Source: UBA1067 sp963661055
GTDB taxonomy: Bacteria; Verrucomicrobiota; Kiritimatiellia; RFP12; UBA1067
Length of the DNA: 12,768 nucleotides
Direction of reading: 5' to 3'
NCBI GenBank assembly: GCA_963661055.1
Contig: CAVLAC010000061.1
Coordinates: 1-12,768, forward strand
In this document: positions 1 to 5,717 of the stretch, piece after piece
How positions within the stretch are numbered: position 1 is the first letter of the stretch
Layout of the letters: each line of letters starts with the position of its first letter
Made by a program: the position numbers and the translations under genes
Notes under the pieces: model-generated
Seen by the model: only the letters and a program-made list of their open reading frames with translations
The model's database searches: none
What the model was told of the DNA's origin: nothing

Positions 1-89
1 AGAAAATGCGCCGCGTCGGATGGATTGCCCCCACCCGCGCCGCGCTCCTCGACTACCGCACCCTTTGCGCTCTCCGCGCCAAGCGGTAA
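1..89 (+). CDS. C-terminal end of an unidentified plus-strand protein (partial)
   Basis: Read from base 3, the plus strand stays open for 28 codons and ends at a TAA (87-89). The peptide is rich in Arg, Ala and Leu and ends in RAKR. It uses the GCC, GCG, CTC and CGC codons that dominate the confident genes here. The other two plus frames give Pro/Arg-rich peptides with less natural composition. Too little remains to name a family. Two GC-rich hairpins follow the stop, as expected downstream of a gene end. The call rests on codon style and position only, so a non-coding edge remains possible. Confidence 0.5.
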   Translation, partial: KMRRVGWIAPTRAALLDYRTLCALRAKR

Positions 90-147
90 CGGCGGGCAAG
101 GGACGCGTGACCCTACCCTTTGATCTTTGACAATTGAATTTCTGAAT

Positions 148-162
148 AGCCCCTTCGGGGCT
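148..162. terminator. Candidate bidirectional terminator hairpin
   Basis: AGCCCC and GGGGCT form a perfect 6-bp stem around a 3-nt loop. On the minus strand the stem is followed by ATTCAGAAATT, and on the plus strand by GGTGGG. Neither is a proper U-tract, so intrinsic termination would be weak. Position between converging gene ends is the main support. Confidence 0.35.
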
Positions 163-187
163 GGTGGGTGCCTCGGAGTTTATACAA

Positions 188-209
188 CCTCGTGCACGCG
201 GTCGCGAGG
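188..209 (-). terminator. Candidate terminator hairpin downstream of dtd
   Basis: CCTCGTG (188-194) pairs with CGCGAGG (203-209) over 7 bp, including one G-T wobble, around an 8-nt loop. On the minus strand it starts ten bases after the dtd stop codon and is followed by TTGTATAAAC. That is only partly T-rich. It is placed correctly to end the cupin-dtd transcript, but the tail is imperfect. Confidence 0.4.
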
Positions 210-218
210 AGCGGAGGG

Positions 219-662
219 TTACGCCGTGAATTCGAGAGAAAAGGGTCCGTCGTTAAGGAGGCGGACTTTCATATGCGCACCAAAACGTCCAGTGCCCACG
301 CGGTTTGCGCCCAAATGCTCGCGCAATTTCGCGACAAAGCGTTCGTAAAGCGGCTCGGCAAGCTCGGGGCGCGCGGCATTTGAAAAGCCAGGGCGGCGTC
401 CGTGTGCCGTATCGGCATAGAGGGTAAATTGTGAGATGACGAGAACATCGCCGTTCACGTCCTGAATGGACTTATTAATCTTGCCGTTCTCATCCTCGAA
501 GACGCGGAGCGCGGCAACGCGTGCGGCGAGTGTATCTGCCGCAGAAGGCGTATCCCCTAGTCCTACACCGAGTAGGACTAGGTAGCCTAAGCCTATCCGC
601 GACAGAATCTCGCCGTCAACTTCGACGGAAGCTTCCGTCACGCGCTGAAGCCAGACTTTCAT
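219..662 (-). CDS. dtd: D-aminoacyl-tRNA deacylase (Dtd)
   Basis: The 147-residue protein matches the usual length of bacterial DTD. This cytosolic homodimer hydrolyses D-amino acids, and glycine mischarged on tRNA-Ala, from tRNA. Visible family features are an N-terminal MKVWLQRVTEASVEVDG strand pair, the SQFTLYAD motif (77-84), GRRPGFSNAA (88-97) in place of the common RPSF-type segment, and the NDGP motif (137-140) that supplies the Gly-cisPro used for chiral proofreading. The frame is open upstream to 761, but the ATG at 662 gives the canonical N-terminus and sits 4 bp after the cupin stop, suggesting translational coupling. An 11-bp perfect hairpin built from unusual codons lies at codons 27-36. 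The family call is secure. Confidence 0.95.
   Translation of the reverse strand: MKVWLQRVTEASVEVDGEILSRIGLGYLVLLGVGLGDTPSAADTLAARVAALRVFEDENGKINKSIQDVNGDVLVISQFTLYADTAHGRRPGFSNAARPELAEPLYERFVAKLREHLGANRVGTGRFGAHMKVRLLNDGPFSLEFTA
556..582. repeat. Perfect 11-bp inverted repeat inside dtd
   Basis: CCTAGTCCTAC (556-566) is the exact reverse complement of GTAGGACTAGG (572-582), with a 5-nt loop ACCGA. It falls in dtd codons for the LVLLGVGLG stretch. That stretch uses CTA three times plus TTA, ATA and GTA close by, whereas neighbouring genes favour CTC, CTT and GTC. CTAG occurs once in each arm. The transcript would form a stable stem in the coding region. Confidence 0.85.
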
Positions 663-666
663 CCGT

Positions 667-996
667 TCAGCTATTGACGATGAGGGCGATAAAGACGAGG
701 GGCTCTGTGCCCTTCTCATTGCTGAGGGCGTGCCCCGAGCCGTCGGGAGTCCATGTGACATCGCCTACCTTGACGGTGCGGGTCTTGCCATTGTCATTAT
801 ATTCGCCCGAGCCCGAGAGAATGAAATAGCTCTCGCCATTGCCGTGGTGCTCGTGATAGCCGAGAACCGCGCCAGGCGGCAAAGTGACGCGGGCGTAGAG
901 TCCGTTCTTGTCTTTCAAGATGTTCTCATCGAGGATGTGCTCGATAAGCATCTTACCTTTCCCGCCAGCGGGATTTTCCCAAGTTTCGCTCTTCAT
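667..996 (-). CDS. Single-domain cupin protein
   Basis: This 109-residue protein is a small cytosolic cupin with both metal-binding motifs intact. Motif 1 fits G-x5-HxH-x4-E-x6-G (residues 42-61; H48, H50, E55). Motif 2 fits G-x5-PxG-x2-H-x3-N (residues 78-93; H89). Three His and one Glu would bind one metal ion. No extra domain is present, so the substrate cannot be named; such proteins include enzymes, isomerases and ligand sensors. The frame is open to 1062, but that Met lies upstream of the -10 box, so the ATG at 996 is preferred; an AAAGG lies 10 nt before it. The next gene, dtd, follows after 4 bp. It shares an intergenic region and promoter design with the divergent response regulator. 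Confidence 0.9.
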   Translation of the reverse strand: MKSETWENPAGGKGKMLIEHILDENILKDKNGLYARVTLPPGAVLGYHEHHGNGESYFILSGSGEYNDNGKTRTVKVGDVTWTPDGSGHALSNEKGTEPLVFIALIVNS

Positions 997-1017
997 TGCA
1001 TTTGTACCTTTCATTGC

Positions 1018-1039
1018 GGGGCGCAAGGGACTGCGCCCC
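1018..1039 (-). promoter_or_regulatory. GC-rich hairpin in the cupin 5' leader
   Basis: GGGGCGC (1018-1024) and GCGCCCC (1033-1039) form a perfect 7-bp stem around an 8-nt loop. The predicted transcription start is near 1047, so the hairpin would fill the first half of a leader of about 50 nt. On the RNA the loop contains CCCUU, which is complementary to the AAAGG ribosome-binding segment just downstream. It may affect message stability or translation; this is inference. Confidence 0.5.
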
Positions 1040-1053
1040 CTACCAATGCTTAT

Positions 1054-1084
1054 ATTATACATTATTTTGGCGGAAAGTGGGAGG
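1054..1084 (-). promoter_or_regulatory. Promoter of the cupin-dtd unit
   Basis: On the minus strand, CCTCCCAC (1084-1077) is followed by 17 nt and then a perfect TATAAT (1059-1054). The -35 position does not resemble TTGACA, but the same octamer occupies the -35 position of the divergent regulator promoter. This points to a shared activator site or an unusual sigma contact. Transcription should start near 1047. Confidence 0.65.
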
Positions 1085-1117
1085 GGGTAATTTCACTTTT
1101 CGCATTATTCCTCCCAC
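1077..1117. repeat. Inverted repeat spanning the two divergent -35 regions
   Basis: GTGGGAGG (1077-1084) and CCTCCCAC (1110-1117) are exact reverse complements separated by 25 bp. Each arm lies over the -35 position of one divergent promoter. Similarity continues outward from each arm into the -10 boxes, so the arms are part of a longer, imperfect inverted duplication. Confidence 0.8.
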
Positions 1118-1141
1118 AGGCGGCAAGATAAATGGTATAAT
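1110..1141 (+). promoter_or_regulatory. Promoter of the response regulator, predicted leaderless
   Basis: CCTCCCAC (1110-1117) lies 18 bp before an extended -10, TGGTATAAT (1133-1141). The hexamer ends 6 bp before the ATG at 1148, so a normal start-site distance places +1 on or next to the A of the start codon. No Shine-Dalgarno sequence precedes the gene. Confidence 0.7.
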
Positions 1142-1147
1142 ATAGTT

Positions 1148-1750
1148 ATGACAACGATTGTGATAGTAGATGACCACCCGATGGTTCGTGAGGGACTTGA
1201 GGCTATGTTGACGAGCGAGGACGGAATTTCCGTCGTCGCGGTCGTGCCCAATGGGGCGGCGGCACTTGAGGCGTGCGCCTTGCACCGTCCGAACCTCGTG
1301 CTCACAGATGTACGGATGCCCAAGATGGACGGCTTTGAACTGCTCAGGCAAGCGCGGAGCGTTTACCCGAGTACGCGCATTCTCTTACTCGCGGGAATGC
1401 CCCTAAAAGAAGAAGTAGCGAAGGCACGCGAAATGGGCGCTAGCGGCTATTTGCCGAAGAGCGTCGACCAAGATATTCTCACGAAGGCAATTCGTAAGAT
1501 TATTGAAGACCCCAACTACTTCGCGTGTGAGGAGATTCAGCCCGTGGGCGAGGAACTCCTCACTACGCGTGAACTCGATGTCCTTAAAGGTGTCGCGCGC
1601 GGCAAACAGCGCGAGGAAATCGGACGCGAACTCGGGATAGGACTTGAGTCCATCAAGACGCATATGCGGAACATCCTGAATAAGCTTGGGGCGACGAATG
1701 CCACCGCCGCCGTGGCACGTGCCTATGACCTTGGCATTCTCAGGGCTTAA
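1148..1750 (+). CDS. NarL/FixJ-family response regulator
   Basis: The 200-residue protein has an N-terminal receiver domain (about 1-120) and a C-terminal LuxR-type helix-turn-helix (about 137-197). Receiver residues present are the acidic pair D8-D9, the phosphoacceptor D54 in LTDVRMP, and K104. The usual Thr/Ser switch residue is Ala (A82, in LLLAG), so phosphorylation may be read out differently. The output domain shows LTTRELDVLKGVARGK and the recognition-helix pattern SIKTHMRNILNKLG. It probably binds DNA as a dimer. No histidine kinase lies nearby, so it is an orphan in this window. Its start overlaps its predicted transcription start. The divergent cupin-dtd promoter, which shares its octamer, is the obvious candidate target along with its own promoter. 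Confidence 0.93.
   Translation: MTTIVIVDDHPMVREGLEAMLTSEDGISVVAVVPNGAAALEACALHRPNLVLTDVRMPKMDGFELLRQARSVYPSTRILLLAGMPLKEEVAKAREMGASGYLPKSVDQDILTKAIRKIIEDPNYFACEEIQPVGEELLTTRELDVLKGVARGKQREEIGRELGIGLESIKTHMRNILNKLGATNATAAVARAYDLGILRA
1747..1750. other. Shared stop codons of converging genes
   Basis: The palindrome TTAA supplies the TAA stop of the response regulator on the plus strand (1748-1750) and the TAA stop of psd on the minus strand (1749-1747). There is no intergenic space, and no terminator hairpin is visible, so the two transcripts must overlap at their 3' ends. Confidence 0.9.
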
Positions 1751-2628
1751 ACAAGCCCAATGCGCTCATTGGCGCGGACTCGTGTCTCGATTCCCTCACG
1801 CGAATGGGCAAGGAGATCCGCGTCAAATGTAACTTTCCCCGCTGGCAAGGCGAGGATGACGGTTGAGCCACCAAACTTAAAGTAGCCCTTCTCATCACCC
1901 TTTCGCGGCGTTTCGATGTCGAATGTCTGCTTAATCGTCCCTACACCAAAAGCTCCGACTTCGATAATGAAGTAAGTGCCCCAACTCGCCTCGCAGCGCG
2001 TAATCTGGCGTTCATTATCCGCATAAACATCGGGATACCGCAAAAGCGCAATGGGGTTAACCGAATGATACTTGCCCGCAATGACGCGGGGCGAGCCAAT
2101 AACCGAGCAGTCCGTCGGGAAATGGTAGCGATGATAATCGACTGGAGCTAGGCGCACAACGACAATATCCATCGCGACAAAAGGCAGGGTATCGCCCTTC
2201 TCAAGCGCCAGAACTTCCCGAAGAGTCCGCCGCGCCCCTTTGAGTGGAAACGCCGTATCGAGCGCGGCATTTGGGTAAATGAGGAGGCGTCCATCCGCAG
2301 GGCTCACAAGCCCCTCGCCCAAGGGACGCGCCCCAGCCTTTAAGTGCCGCGTAAAGAAGGCGTTGAACGACGGATATTCCGTCCACGGCTTCTCGGCTTC
2401 CTCGGGTTCACAGCCTGGCAAATTCGCGAGCGCGGCAATTTTGCTCTTCGAGCGCGGCGAATCGTAGTAGCGCCCCAAGATGGCGGAAACCGCCCGCGAG
2501 CCGAAGAGGACGGGCCAAAGCGTCCGCCCCAAGAGCGTCTCATAGGCGAAGCGCAAAGCCCCATCGCCCAGCACCGTCTCAGTGACGACTTCGCCCGACG
2601 GACGATTCACATAACGGACGACGCTCAT
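1747..2628 (-). CDS. psd: Phosphatidylserine decarboxylase proenzyme
   Basis: This 293-residue membrane-associated enzyme converts phosphatidylserine to phosphatidylethanolamine. Family motifs run in order: SFNAFFTR (87-94), SPADGR (109-114, D112), APVDYHRYHFP (161-171, H166 and H169), NER (205-207), EVGAFGVG (223-230), and the self-cleavage site FGGST (252-256). Cleavage before S255 would give a beta chain of about 254 residues and a short alpha chain whose N-terminal pyruvoyl group is the cofactor. FGGST rather than LGST resembles the longer, type II-like enzymes. The ATG overlaps the purD stop as ATGA, so translation is probably coupled. No pssA lies in the window. It is the last gene of the long operon. 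Confidence 0.95.
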   Translation of the reverse strand: MSVVRYVNRPSGEVVTETVLGDGALRFAYETLLGRTLWPVLFGSRAVSAILGRYYDSPRSKSKIAALANLPGCEPEEAEKPWTEYPSFNAFFTRHLKAGARPLGEGLVSPADGRLLIYPNAALDTAFPLKGARRTLREVLALEKGDTLPFVAMDIVVVRLAPVDYHRYHFPTDCSVIGSPRVIAGKYHSVNPIALLRYPDVYADNERQITRCEASWGTYFIIEVGAFGVGTIKQTFDIETPRKGDEKGYFKFGGSTVILALPAGKVTFDADLLAHSREGIETRVRANERIGLV

Positions 2629-3914
2629 TGGCGGTCAAAAGCGCGGTGAGCAATATCCTTACGATAGAACATCTTATCGAAGGAAATCTTCTTTACGCCC
2701 TCATAAGCCTTATCCACGGCCTCGCGCAAGGTGGTGCCCATACCTGTGACACTCAGGACGCGTCCGCCTGAAGTGACAATCTTATCACCTTCCGCCTTCG
2801 TTCCACAATGGAAAACGAGTGCAGAATTATTTTCGAGCCCCGAAATGACCTTGCCCTTCTCGTAAGAGCCCGGATACCCTCCCGAAGCCACAATGACTGT
2901 CGCGGCAACTTCGGGCTTCACGACGATATCCGATTCGGCGAGGTGCCCCGTCGCCGCGTGCAGAAGAGCCGTTGCGAAGTCCCCGCCCAAGCGCGGCAAA
3001 ACAGCTTCCGTCTCAGGGTCGCCAAAGCGTGCGTTGAACTCGACGACATTAATGCGCGAGCCACTCAGGGCGACTTTGCCCGTGGATGGCGTAATCATCA
3101 AGCCCGCATAAAGAATGCCGCGATAAGTAATGCCACGACGAGCGAGTTCCTTGACGACAGGGATGATAATCGTATCCTTAATCTCGCCAAGCATATCCTG
3201 AGTGACGACAGGCGCGGGCGAATACGCCCCCATACCGCCCGTGTTCGGACCCTTGTCGCCATCGAAAATGCGCTTGTGGTCTTGGGAAGATGGAAGTAAC
3301 ACCACATTCTCGCCATCCGTCATCGCCAAAATGGAGCACTCCTCGCCATCCAGAAACTCCTCAATTAGGACTTCCGCACCCGCCGCGCCAAACTTAGCGT
3401 CAACGAGCATATCATCAATGGCTTGCTCCGCCTGTTCGCGTGTCTCAGCGACAACCACACCCTTACCAGCGGCAAGCCCGTCCGCCTTAATGACGACGGG
3501 GAGTCCGTAAGCGGGCAGAGCCGCCTTCGCGGCTGTGGGGTTCGTAAAGACTTCCGCACGCCCCGTCGGAACATGTGCCGCGTTCATAACTTCCTTCGCA
3601 AAGCGCTTTGAACCTTCCATCCGTGCCCCAGCGGCGACGGGCCCGAAGGCAGGCACGCCAATCTCGGCTAGGCGATCGACGAGTCCTGCCACGAGGGGGG
3701 CTTCGGGTCCCACCACGACAAGGTCGGGCTTCTCAGCTGAGACCCACGCGGCAATACCCTCGATATCTTCCGCGCCAATGGAGAGGTTTTTCGCGAGCGC
3801 GGCCGTTCCTGCATTGCCAGGTGCACAGTAAAGTTCGTGCCCCGCCGTATCTTGCGCGAGTCGCCATGTAATCGCGTGTTCGCGTCCGCCACTACCAACT
3901 ACGAGAATCTTCAT
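2625..3914 (-). CDS. purD: Phosphoribosylamine-glycine ligase (GARS)
   Basis: The 429-residue cytosolic ATP-grasp enzyme joins phosphoribosylamine and glycine with ATP, the second step of purine synthesis. Length fits monofunctional bacterial PurD. Seen are the N-terminal GSGGREHA loop (7-14), VIKADGLAAGKGV (141-153), the ATP-grasp EEFLDGEE segment (185-192), QDHKR (211-215), GPNTGGMGAYSPAP (222-234) and the metal-binding VEFNARFGDPET (291-302). The segment between GLMIT and VEFN is about 9 residues longer than in the E. coli type (PSTGKVALSGSR region). A strong AAGGAG (3928-3923) lies 8 nt before the ATG and touches the stop of the LysM gene. No other purine gene is present; it overlaps psd by 4 bp. 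Confidence 0.97.
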   Translation of the reverse strand: MKILVVGSGGREHAITWRLAQDTAGHELYCAPGNAGTAALAKNLSIGAEDIEGIAAWVSAEKPDLVVVGPEAPLVAGLVDRLAEIGVPAFGPVAAGARMEGSKRFAKEVMNAAHVPTGRAEVFTNPTAAKAALPAYGLPVVIKADGLAAGKGVVVAETREQAEQAIDDMLVDAKFGAAGAEVLIEEFLDGEECSILAMTDGENVVLLPSSQDHKRIFDGDKGPNTGGMGAYSPAPVVTQDMLGEIKDTIIIPVVKELARRGITYRGILYAGLMITPSTGKVALSGSRINVVEFNARFGDPETEAVLPRLGGDFATALLHAATGHLAESDIVVKPEVAATVIVASGGYPGSYEKGKVISGLENNSALVFHCGTKAEGDKIVTSGGRVLSVTGMGTTLREAVDKAYEGVKKISFDKMFYRKDIAHRAFDRQ

Positions 3915-3928
3915 TGTCGTCGCTCCTT

Positions 3929-4459
3929 TTACTTTGCAGGGATTTTCAGGGTTTGCCCAATGCGTAGCCGATCGGATGTAAGCCCATTCAGCTCCTTAAG
4001 CCGCGAAACGGTGGTATTGCAGGCTTGGGCAATCAAAGTCAGCGTATCGCCACTCTTGACGGTGTAAGTTCCGCTCGCGGCACTTTCCTCGGCGCGGCGG
4101 CGCTCGGTGCGCTCCGCCTTTTCTGCCTTCGCGAGCCGTGCGGATAGGTCATTCACAATTTCGCCGCGCTGAGAATTGAGGCGCGTGCGAAGCGAGGCGA
4201 CTTCACTGCGAAGTGCCGCAACTTCACTCTTAAGTGCCGCGTCATTGTCGCTCGCGGAAAGTGTCCGCTCAATCTTGCTCAAACGCCGCGAAAGCTCATC
4301 TTGTCCGTTCTGGAGCGCGTCGAGTTGGCTCGCGAGCCGCTGAACCTCGTCATAAGCCTGCTGACCGAGAAACGCTTGGCGATTAGATTCCGCCGCGAGG
4401 ACGGGCAAAACCGCACAGCTGACCCACACGAGCCCTAACTTTCTAAAAGAGCACTTCAT
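3929..4459 (-). CDS. Secreted coiled-coil protein with C-terminal LysM domain
   Basis: The protein of 176 residues starts with a Sec-type signal peptide (basic MKCSFRK, a hydrophobic stretch to about 21, cleavage near LAA-E). A long heptad-rich coiled coil rich in Leu, Glu, Arg and Ala follows (about 35-125). One LysM domain (130-174) has the motif YTVKSGDTLTLIA. LysM domains bind peptidoglycan, so it likely sits in the periplasm attached to the wall; the coiled coil suggests oligomerisation. An in-frame ATG at 4465 gives MKMK, but AAAGG is only 3 nt before it and 9 nt before the ATG at 4459, so 4459 is preferred. It may work with the LysM lipoprotein in the same operon. The specific function is unknown. 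Confidence 0.85.
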   Translation of the reverse strand: MKCSFRKLGLVWVSCAVLPVLAAESNRQAFLGQQAYDEVQRLASQLDALQNGQDELSRRLSKIERTLSASDNDAALKSEVAALRSEVASLRTRLNSQRGEIVNDLSARLAKAEKAERTERRRAEESAASGTYTVKSGDTLTLIAQACNTTVSRLKELNGLTSDRLRIGQTLKIPAK

Positions 4460-4475
4460 CTTCATTTTCCTTTCA

Positions 4476-4742
4476 TTAGAAATAGAACCACAGCCAAATG
4501 AGGACAAGAATCCCGCAGACCCTCAGGAATCGCGTCTGCCGCCAGGATGTCTCCTCCTGCTCGACGGACCGCCCAAACGCACGCATTCCGCCGCCCGAGA
4601 GATAGTGGAAAAGTTTCCATCCATACTTCTTGCCGTCCGAAGTCACACCCGAAGCGCCGCGATAGGAATCAAGTCGCCACGGCGTGGGCGAGCGCGTATA
4701 GGCGTGGGCGGACTTTACGGTTTCTGTATGGATGTTCCGCAT
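4476..4742 (-). CDS. Small protein with C-terminal membrane anchor, unknown function
   Basis: I do not recognise this 88-residue protein. It has a polar, Arg-, Ser- and Tyr-rich N-terminal part (1-70). It ends in one hydrophobic, aromatic segment (72-88, FLRVCGILVLIWLWFYF) that runs to the last residue, so it would be tail-anchored. It starts 3 bp after the stop of the LysM lipoprotein and ends 16 bp before the next LysM gene. Codon use matches the confident genes and no other frame here is convincing. No good Shine-Dalgarno precedes the ATG, so translation would rely on coupling. Another ATG at residue 53 would still retain the membrane segment. The gene tiles exactly between two envelope genes, which supports it being real and related to the envelope. 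Confidence 0.62.
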   Translation of the reverse strand: MRNIHTETVKSAHAYTRSPTPWRLDSYRGASGVTSDGKKYGWKLFHYLSGGGMRAFGRSVEQEETSWRQTRFLRVCGILVLIWLWFYF

Positions 4743-4745
4743 ACC

Positions 4746-5717
4746 TTACGGCAACTTAATCGTCTGCCCCGCCTTGATGCGTCCGTCAGTAGAAATCACT
4801 GCCTTATTCGCTTCGCGAATGTCGCGCCAAGCGGACGCACGATTATAGAACCGAAGTGCAATTTTGTAGAGCGTATCGCCCTCCTGCACCACATAAGTAT
4901 CGGGGTGGACGGGCGCGGGCGCGGCACTTTTCTTCTTGCCGCCAAAAAGCGCGTCACGATTGCCCTTCGCCGCCTTGCCGTCCGCCGTAGGCGCGGGTTT
5001 CGCGGGCAAGAGGGAAGAGCCGCGCTGAGCATCCTCGCGATCGGCTTCCGCCACCAATTTGCTCGTATCTTTCTTCAAATCAAGGCGGTCATCAACGGAC
5101 TCCTCCTCATCGAGAAGCGCACGAACATCGTCCGTTACCTTCGCGACAGTCCGTCCCGAACTTTCATCTTCGCTCCGCAAGTCGCGCATAAACCGCTGTT
5201 GGTTAGCAAGTTGCTTCTCCAATATGGCAATGCGGTCATTCGCCTTAGAAAGTGCGTCATTAAGCTTCGTGATTTCAGCCGCCTTGCGTTCGACTTCGAG
5301 ACGGGCTTCTTCCGCTTCCTTCACAAAGGTGCGGTTTTCGCTCGTCGTGCGGGAAATTTCGTGGGAAAGTAGGCGTTCACAAATGGCGAGGCGCTCTTTC
5401 GCAAGCGCGGCTTTATCGCTCGTCGGCTCTTGGCGCAGATATTCGCGGTATTCGACAATTGCGCCTAAGTAGTCACTGCGCGAATCTTGCAGAAGGCTCG
5501 CGAGCTGAAAGCGGGCACTCGCATTACCAGGGTCGCCCTTCAAAGCCTTATTGAAGCCCTTAATTGCCGCGTCAATGCGCCCCGCCGCATAGTCCGCCAT
5601 CGCGGACTGGTACTGTCCGTCGCCGCGCTCCTTCTTGAAGTCGAGCTTCTGAAGCCAATCGCACGCCGTGAGCGTCGATAAGGCGAGTACGGCTAAGCTA
5701 ATCTTCGTTATCTTCAT
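4746..5717 (-). CDS. Lipoprotein with TPR, coiled-coil and LysM regions
   Basis: The 323-residue product has a lipoprotein signal with lipobox LTAC (C19). Asp at +2 is a retention signal for the inner membrane in E. coli, although that rule may not hold here. TPR-like helices follow (about 34-115, including YAAGRIDAAIKGFNKALKGDPGNASA), then a coiled coil (about 117-182), a low-complexity Ala/Pro/Lys linker (about 235-272) and a C-terminal LysM domain (273-323, YVVQEGDTLYKIA). This architecture suggests an envelope scaffold that contacts peptidoglycan and partner proteins. The frame is open 79 codons further upstream, but that part is only an antisense-like shadow of the scpB acidic tail. The ATG at 5717 has GAGGAGG 6 nt before it and begins the signal peptide. 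It overlaps scpB by 20 bp. Confidence 0.88.
   Translation of the reverse strand: MKITKISLAVLALSTLTACDWLQKLDFKKERGDGQYQSAMADYAAGRIDAAIKGFNKALKGDPGNASARFQLASLLQDSRSDYLGAIVEYREYLRQEPTSDKAALAKERLAICERLLSHEISRTTSENRTFVKEAEEARLEVERKAAEITKLNDALSKANDRIAILEKQLANQQRFMRDLRSEDESSGRTVAKVTDDVRALLDEEESVDDRLDLKKDTSKLVAEADREDAQRGSSLLPAKPAPTADGKAAKGNRDALFGGKKKSAAPAPVHPDTYVVQEGDTLYKIALRFYNRASAWRDIREANKAVISTDGRIKAGQTIKLP

Larger units (their letters stand above)
90..218. other. Intergenic region between two converging genes
   Basis: This 129-bp gap lies between the plus-strand gene ending at 89 and dtd, whose minus-strand stop is at 219-221. It holds a boxA-like CTTTGACAATTGAAT segment (125-139) and two GC-rich hairpins (148-162 and 188-209). 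I recognise no structured RNA family here. Both flanking genes end here, so the simplest reading is a shared termination region. TTGACA (127-132) could pass for a -35 box, but nothing AT-rich lies 16-18 bp downstream to serve as a -10. Confidence 0.5.

Noticed and set aside
997..1062. Longer cupin start at 1062
   Set aside because: That ATG overlaps the promoter -10 region and adds residues encoded by the leader hairpin; the start at 996 has a ribosome site and the expected cupin N-terminus.
4605..5372. 255-codon plus-strand frame opposite the LysM lipoprotein
   Set aside because: Antisense to a gene with clear signal peptide, TPR and LysM regions; no start signal or family match of its own.
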